In this document: one piece after another, positions 60,601 through 64,000 of the stretch
Numbering within the stretch: the first letter of the stretch is position 1
How the letters are laid out: every line of letters begins with the position of its first letter
Assembly: GCF_025716875.1 (NCBI RefSeq)
Contig: NZ_JAOVZB010000002.1
Span: 372,001 to 436,000 of the forward strand
Source: Marinomonas sargassi
Lineage (GTDB): Bacteria; Pseudomonadota; Gammaproteobacteria; Pseudomonadales; Marinomonadaceae
Direction: 5' to 3'
DNA: 64,000 nucleotides
Program-made: the position numbers and the translations under genes
Notes under the pieces: model-generated
What the model was told of the DNA's origin: nothing
Databases searched by the model: none
The model's input: only the letters and a program-made list of their open reading frames with translations

Positions 60601-63143
60601 TTCAGTTCTTCAGCAAGCTATACACAGCACCGCAGCCAATTGATTTAACTCAAGTGCAACCAGCATGTGAAATCACTTCCGCTTTGGCTTCTGGTGCTAT
60701 GAGTCACGGCGCTCTAGTATCCAGAGCCCATGAAGCCGTCGCCCAAGGCACAAACATTGTTGGCGCCATGAGTAACTGTGGTGAAGGTGGTGAGAACTCA
60801 CGTCGCTATAACACCATCAAAGGCAGTAAGATCAAACAGTTTGCTTCTGGTCGCTTTGGCATTTGGACTGGCTACCTTGCTGATCCTTGCCTAGAAGAGA
60901 TTGAAATTAAGTTGGCCCAAGGTGCTAAACCGGGTGAAGGTGGTCAGCTGCCTGCGGCCAAAGTCGATGTTGAAATCGCCGCCGCCCGTTGTGCGACTCC
61001 GGGTGTTGAATTGATTTCACCTCCTCCTCACCACGACACCTATTCAATTGAGGATTTAGGTCAGCTAATTCACGATGCTAAAGCGGCTCGTGTACGAGTG
61101 ATCGTCAAACTCGTGTCTTCTGAAGGAATCGGTACCATTGCCGTTGGTGTTGCAAAAGCAGGTGCTGATGTCATTAACGTGGCAGGTAACACAGGTGGTA
61201 CAGGTGCTGCCCAAGTCACCAGTTTGAAAAACACAGGTCGTTCTGCTGACGTAGGTATCGCCGAAGTTCACCAAGCACTGAGTGAAAACGGCTTACGTGA
61301 CAAGGTTGTTCTACGTTGCTCCAACTCACACCAAACTGGTTTGGATGTGGTGAAATCTGCCCTTATGGGTGGTGACTCATTTGAGTTCGGTACCACAGCG
61401 CTGATGATGCTGAAGTGTGTCATGGCGAAGAACTGTAATGTGAAGTGTCCAGCAGGTCTCACCACCAATGCCGAAATGTACGAAGGTGACCCGCGTGCCT
61501 TAGCGCAATACTTCATCAACTTGGCCCATGAAGTTCGCGAAATTCTAGCTTCTATGGGTTACCCATCATTGCGTTCTATCCGTGGTAAGAGCCAATTAAT
61601 GGCCTTGATTAATCACAAGTCCTTAATTGGTCGTCTAGATATGACAGGCATGCTGCGTGAAGCAGACACCATTACTTATGAAAAGCCTGTTTACCTAGAA
61701 GCTGATTTCACACCAGATGATAATTACTTAGTGGAGTTCGAGCAGAACTTTATTAAACAACAAGCCGCTTCGATTGATATTCAAGGACCTGCTCTACACA
61801 ACTGCAACAAAACCACTTCTGGTCAGTTTGCCGTTGATATTGAACGCATCCTAAATTACACACTAAGCGAAGAAGAAAAGCGTGCCCACCCTTCCATCAT
61901 GCAGTTAAGCAATGGTCGTTGGGTATTGGCGCAAGACAGTGTCACGATTCATACCAGTAATTCCGCTGGTCAAAGTTTTGGTGCTTTCAACAACACAGGT
62001 ATGAAGTTGGTTCACACTGGTACTTGTAATGACGGTGTTGCCAAAGCAGCTTCTGGCGGTGTGATTGTTATTAAAAACCCAAACAAAGAAGCGCACCCTC
62101 TTTCAGATAATGTGCTGATAGGCAACTTTGCACTCTTTGGTGCTACCGGTGGCCGTGTATTTATTCAAGGCCTAGCGGGTGACCGTTTTGGTGTACGAAA
62201 CTCAGGCTCCGTTGCTGTCGTGGAAGGGGTTGGTGACTTTGGTTGTGAATACATGACCCACGGCTCTGTGGTTAACCTTGGTGAATACGGCAAAGGCTTT
62301 GGTAATGGCATGAGTGGTGGTACCGCTTACCAATACGACCCAAGTGGCGATATTGTGAAGCGTTGCAGCCAAGACAGTGTTATTGCCATTCCTATGACTT
62401 CTGATGATCAGCTAGTGACAGGTCAAGAGCAAGCACTATTGATTCACTTAGAACAACACGCAGAATACAGCCGTTCTAGCTTGGCGAAAAAGTTATTAGA
62501 TAACTGGCAGGAATCTCGTCAGCATTTCTATGTTGTCTTGCCTCGCCCTATGTTGAGCCACCAGCAATCTTCAAGCATTCTTGCCGCAACGAAAACAGCA
62601 CAGATGCAAGAAGAGCTGGCACAGTTCTTTGCCAATCAACAACTGACATTACTGATTGATGCTTATCAAAATGACCAAGCAAGTATCTTTAATAGCCAAG
62701 TGCCTCAGTATGGTGAATGCGATAGTCCGCTGATTTTGAAATACATCATTACTACTGGTGTATTACGCCGCTCTCTAGAGTTGGCACAAAAAGCGAACCC
62801 AAGCGCAGAGCAAAGCCAAACAGACATTATGGCTAAAGCCTTAATCCAGCAAAAAGACCGCAAGCTGGTTGATGCTCTTGTGAAAGACATGAAGGCTTCT
62901 CTAGCTGGCTACTCTGACGATGCACTCGCGGCTTTACTAGCTCAAAAACGCGTTAGTGATTACAAGCGCTCCCTTGAGATCCGTGAAGTGTGGGATATCC
63001 ACTCTATGGGCACCAATGCTTGGATCATTGAGCGAGACCGCCAAAGCCTCGCCGAACTTGCAGAGCACCCAGAGTTGGATGAGCAAATAGCAAAACATTA
63101 TATGAAAGTGATTGCCGACGTTATGCGTTCACAAGCCGCATAA
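57687..63143 (+). CDS. Oversized glutamate-synthase-like protein (GltB related)
   Basis: An 1818-residue flavoprotein related to the large GOGAT subunit. Residues about 14-430 form the glutaminase domain with N-terminal Cys14 (SSCGVGF, probably exposed after trimming) and AHNGELNTDR. The central domain is followed by an FMN domain around residues 960-1390 with SNCGEGGENSRR and the [3Fe-4S] cysteines Cys1244-x5-Cys1250-x3-Cys1254. The GXGXG repeat lies at about 1433-1552. An extra segment of about 150 residues precedes the FMN domain and a tail of about 195 residues follows the normal end, making it longer than the usual 1480-1570. No GltD lies next to it; a diflavin reductase gene follows. 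Confidence 0.85.
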   Translation: MRSLYDKDAEHSSCGVGFITHKLSLQTHELLNLSHQALCKIPHRGGMNAQGIGDGAGVNIDLSVNFYRYLTNDNSLEYGDFGVGNFFYPLNSNAHQTAESIISKALEKHDLSLLLWRDVEVDISAVNEASAKEQLSIRQVVFSRPSSASSQKEFEAIINEALLEIEEPAFQDEYLQGFYPLSMSSYTQVYKGRLNSWEVVPYFKDLQHPEHCIKTLFFHTRFSTNTAPNPIFAQPFRRMAHNGELNTDRKNRLSENAIAMSHNKQLIFPKGQSDSARLDQTLARRITEDDMDIVESVLAMMPPAWENDETLSSEVRDMLEYFSLSEEKNDGPAALVFSDGIKVGARLDRLGLRPLRTVETDEYLAVMSEAGQIDFPPESIVRRGRVDAGGMVVFNHENGEILYTKEVLERLATQADYPALVEKTRLNLTDLPALSLADVSVQSDLSIPARMVAYSMNQESFKFMLDPMLQTGLEKISAMGYGIAPNALNEDEGGMSRYFSQRFAQVTNPPLDSIREADGMTLRVALGPKPNFYNGKDSNKPHQLVLNSPILQLPQLQQIRLQDNLSVETVETLFTPDLTNEANNQANLLAAVETVCSQVETLVRAGGEIIILSDRNISTNQAAIPAIMIMAAVNQRLIKAGLSFNCSVVMETGQASNTHDIACLLGFGAAAVCSLTVYYRALELSNSNEEAQAALNKFQKAVEKALMKTMGKFGLCTAESYIGGEFFESNFLDTKEPLLATIFPNIDAPIGGVQFADLAKSAATWHAKVTEIQSENEIPVLGLFKERGDGAGHTFGNTSVREYLNMTEEDIQYIDESTDESEAIEQTALPQDDSYRDLGFEKRTDEQLNNATITPAYRSFCENLYAERDERPASLRDVLHLAVNLCDAVSTEDFAQKLSIFNLEGNASYPVQGLQVECTEDNQWQLSLSEPSTERHQALADAIISQFKCETPSTVLNVSAEQLVMVLNDTAVQFFSKLYTAPQPIDLTQVQPACEITSALASGAMSHGALVSRAHEAVAQGTNIVGAMSNCGEGGENSRRYNTIKGSKIKQFASGRFGIWTGYLADPCLEEIEIKLAQGAKPGEGGQLPAAKVDVEIAAARCATPGVELISPPPHHDTYSIEDLGQLIHDAKAARVRVIVKLVSSEGIGTIAVGVAKAGADVINVAGNTGGTGAAQVTSLKNTGRSADVGIAEVHQALSENGLRDKVVLRCSNSHQTGLDVVKSALMGGDSFEFGTTALMMLKCVMAKNCNVKCPAGLTTNAEMYEGDPRALAQYFINLAHEVREILASMGYPSLRSIRGKSQLMALINHKSLIGRLDMTGMLREADTITYEKPVYLEADFTPDDNYLVEFEQNFIKQQAASIDIQGPALHNCNKTTSGQFAVDIERILNYTLSEEEKRAHPSIMQLSNGRWVLAQDSVTIHTSNSAGQSFGAFNNTGMKLVHTGTCNDGVAKAASGGVIVIKNPNKEAHPLSDNVLIGNFALFGATGGRVFIQGLAGDRFGVRNSGSVAVVEGVGDFGCEYMTHGSVVNLGEYGKGFGNGMSGGTAYQYDPSGDIVKRCSQDSVIAIPMTSDDQLVTGQEQALLIHLEQHAEYSRSSLAKKLLDNWQESRQHFYVVLPRPMLSHQQSSSILAATKTAQMQEELAQFFANQQLTLLIDAYQNDQASIFNSQVPQYGECDSPLILKYIITTGVLRRSLELAQKANPSAEQSQTDIMAKALIQQKDRKLVDALVKDMKASLAGYSDDALAALLAQKRVSDYKRSLEIREVWDIHSMGTNAWIIERDRQSLAELAEHPELDEQIAKHYMKVIADVMRSQAA

Positions 63144-63175
63144 CGAGACAAAGAAGAATTATTGGAGTTATCGAA

Positions 63176-64000
63176 ATGAGTCATCAAGAAGATAAAACAC
63201 AAAACAAAAACGCAGCGCCAAGTTTAGGCTTTATTCCACAAGACATTCCGTTTAACGACGAGCAACGTCAATGGTTAGGCGGCTTCTTTGCAGGTTTACA
63301 CAGTAAATTAATGGTTGTAGAAGGCAGCACAACACAAACTGCCGCGCCTACTAGCACTCGCCCTATTACTATCATTTACGGCACCCAGACGGGTAACGCA
63401 GAAGGCGTTGCCGAGCTGGCGGCAGAACAAGCCAAAGCACTAGGTCTTAGCCCAGTTGTATTGGATATGGACGATGTGTCTATTGACCAATTTAGCCAAA
63501 TTGAACGCCTACTGATTGTCACTAGTACCTATGGTGAAGGGGAAATGCCCGATAACGCCCAAGCTCTTTGGGATGCAATTAGTGAAGACAGCGCCCCTCA
63601 ACTCGCCCAACTTAACTACAGTGTATTAGCTTTAGGCGACACAAGTTACGACGAGTTTTGTTTGGCTGGTAAGTTATGGGATGAGCGCTTGGCTGAACTA
63701 GGGGCGAACCGTGTCGGTGCCCGTGTCGATTGTGATGTGGCATTCGAAGAACCAGCACAAAGTTGGATGGATGCAGTTATTCCTGCCATCGCTGAAAAAG
63801 GCTCTGACTCTGCTGGAGCAGCTAGTACTGTTTCTACAACCCCTAAAGCGGCTAAGTCGAAATTCAATCGTACTAACCCGTTGATGGCGACTTTAACCAC
63901 CAAGAAAGTACTGACACACCCTGAGTCCAGTAAAGAAGTCATGCACTTCGAGTTTTCACTAGGTGATTCTGGTGAAACTTACCAAGCGGGTGATGCACTA
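63176..64000 (+). CDS. Diflavin reductase (CysJ/nitrate-reductase-flavoprotein-like), partial
   Basis: The first 275 codons are present; the gene runs off the right edge. After an N-terminal FNDEQRQWLGGFFAGLHSKL helix seen in CysJ-like reductases, a flavodoxin domain shows ITIIYGTQTGNAEGVAELA, VTSTYGEGEMPDNAQALW and LALGDTSYDEFC (FMN-binding loops). The visible end (residue 235 onward) starts the FAD-binding NADPH-reductase part with KKVLTHPESSKEV. It would move electrons from NADPH via FAD and FMN to a partner. The start follows TTGGAG, 32 bases after the GOGAT-like stop, so the two genes are probably one operon. Confidence 0.88.
   Translation, partial: MSHQEDKTQNKNAAPSLGFIPQDIPFNDEQRQWLGGFFAGLHSKLMVVEGSTTQTAAPTSTRPITIIYGTQTGNAEGVAELAAEQAKALGLSPVVLDMDDVSIDQFSQIERLLIVTSTYGEGEMPDNAQALWDAISEDSAPQLAQLNYSVLALGDTSYDEFCLAGKLWDERLAELGANRVGARVDCDVAFEEPAQSWMDAVIPAIAEKGSDSAGAASTVSTTPKAAKSKFNRTNPLMATLTTKKVLTHPESSKEVMHFEFSLGDSGETYQAGDAL

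Overview
The window reads as the chromosome of a marine gammaproteobacterium. The moderate-to-low GC content, the Dld-type lactate dehydrogenases, the SO_0444-type metal permease, the DUF4174 and HupE proteins and the protein-level resemblances suggest an Oceanospirillales relative, perhaps Marinomonas. That placement is inference from sequence character, not from a search. Genes are densely packed on both strands. No tRNA, rRNA, CRISPR array, integrase or insertion sequence was recognised. Both window edges cut genes: a GFA-family protein on the left and a CysJ-like flavoprotein on the right.

Positions 1-4.3 kb hold single metabolic and transport genes: a sugar O-acetyltransferase, two VOC/glyoxalase proteins, a CPA1 Na+/H+ antiporter and an EamA exporter. 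Positions 4.6-11.6 kb form one thiamine operon behind a TPP riboswitch: thiD-thiO-thiS-thiG-thiE-thiF-tenA and a sodium:solute symporter. It covers thiazole formation by the aerobic glycine-oxidase route, HMP phosphorylation, coupling and salvage/uptake. ThiC is not in the window.

Positions 11.7-36.3 kb are a mosaic of small units: LysR/EamA, HupE, LysR/D-lactate dehydrogenase, a 2OG-Fe(II) oxygenase with pentapeptide repeats, a SHOCT protein, a diguanylate cyclase, a lipoprotein hydrolase, a chemoreceptor, and other enzymes and regulators. One unit stands out: an Lrp-type regulator divergent from an overlapping 2OG dioxygenase/class V PLP enzyme pair (29.2-31.7 kb), which looks like an amino-acid hydroxylation and breakdown module.

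Positions 36.4-39.7 kb are AT-rich and carry a reverse transcriptase of the Abi/DRT-like kind, followed by a YaaC-like protein and preceded by a structured 0.6 kb non-coding stretch. This is the best candidate in the window for an undescribed, probably anti-phage, system. Positions 39.7-47.9 kb hold a cobalamin cluster transcribed leftward (cobJ-cobM-cobW-cobN-cbiX), with histidine-rich metal-handling segments in CobW and CbiX.

Positions 48.1-53.4 kb carry a peroxiredoxin-like gene divergent from a TetR gene across three repeated operator-like sites, a second D-lactate dehydrogenase, and a ZntR-like MerR regulator coupled to a permease with cysteine-pair repeats. Positions 53.5-57.2 kb form a signalling operon (PAS histidine kinase, lone receiver, REC-GGDEF-EAL). 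Positions 57.7 kb to the end hold an oversized glutamate-synthase-like protein followed immediately by a diflavin reductase, a pairing that suggests an unusual electron donor for a GOGAT-like enzyme.
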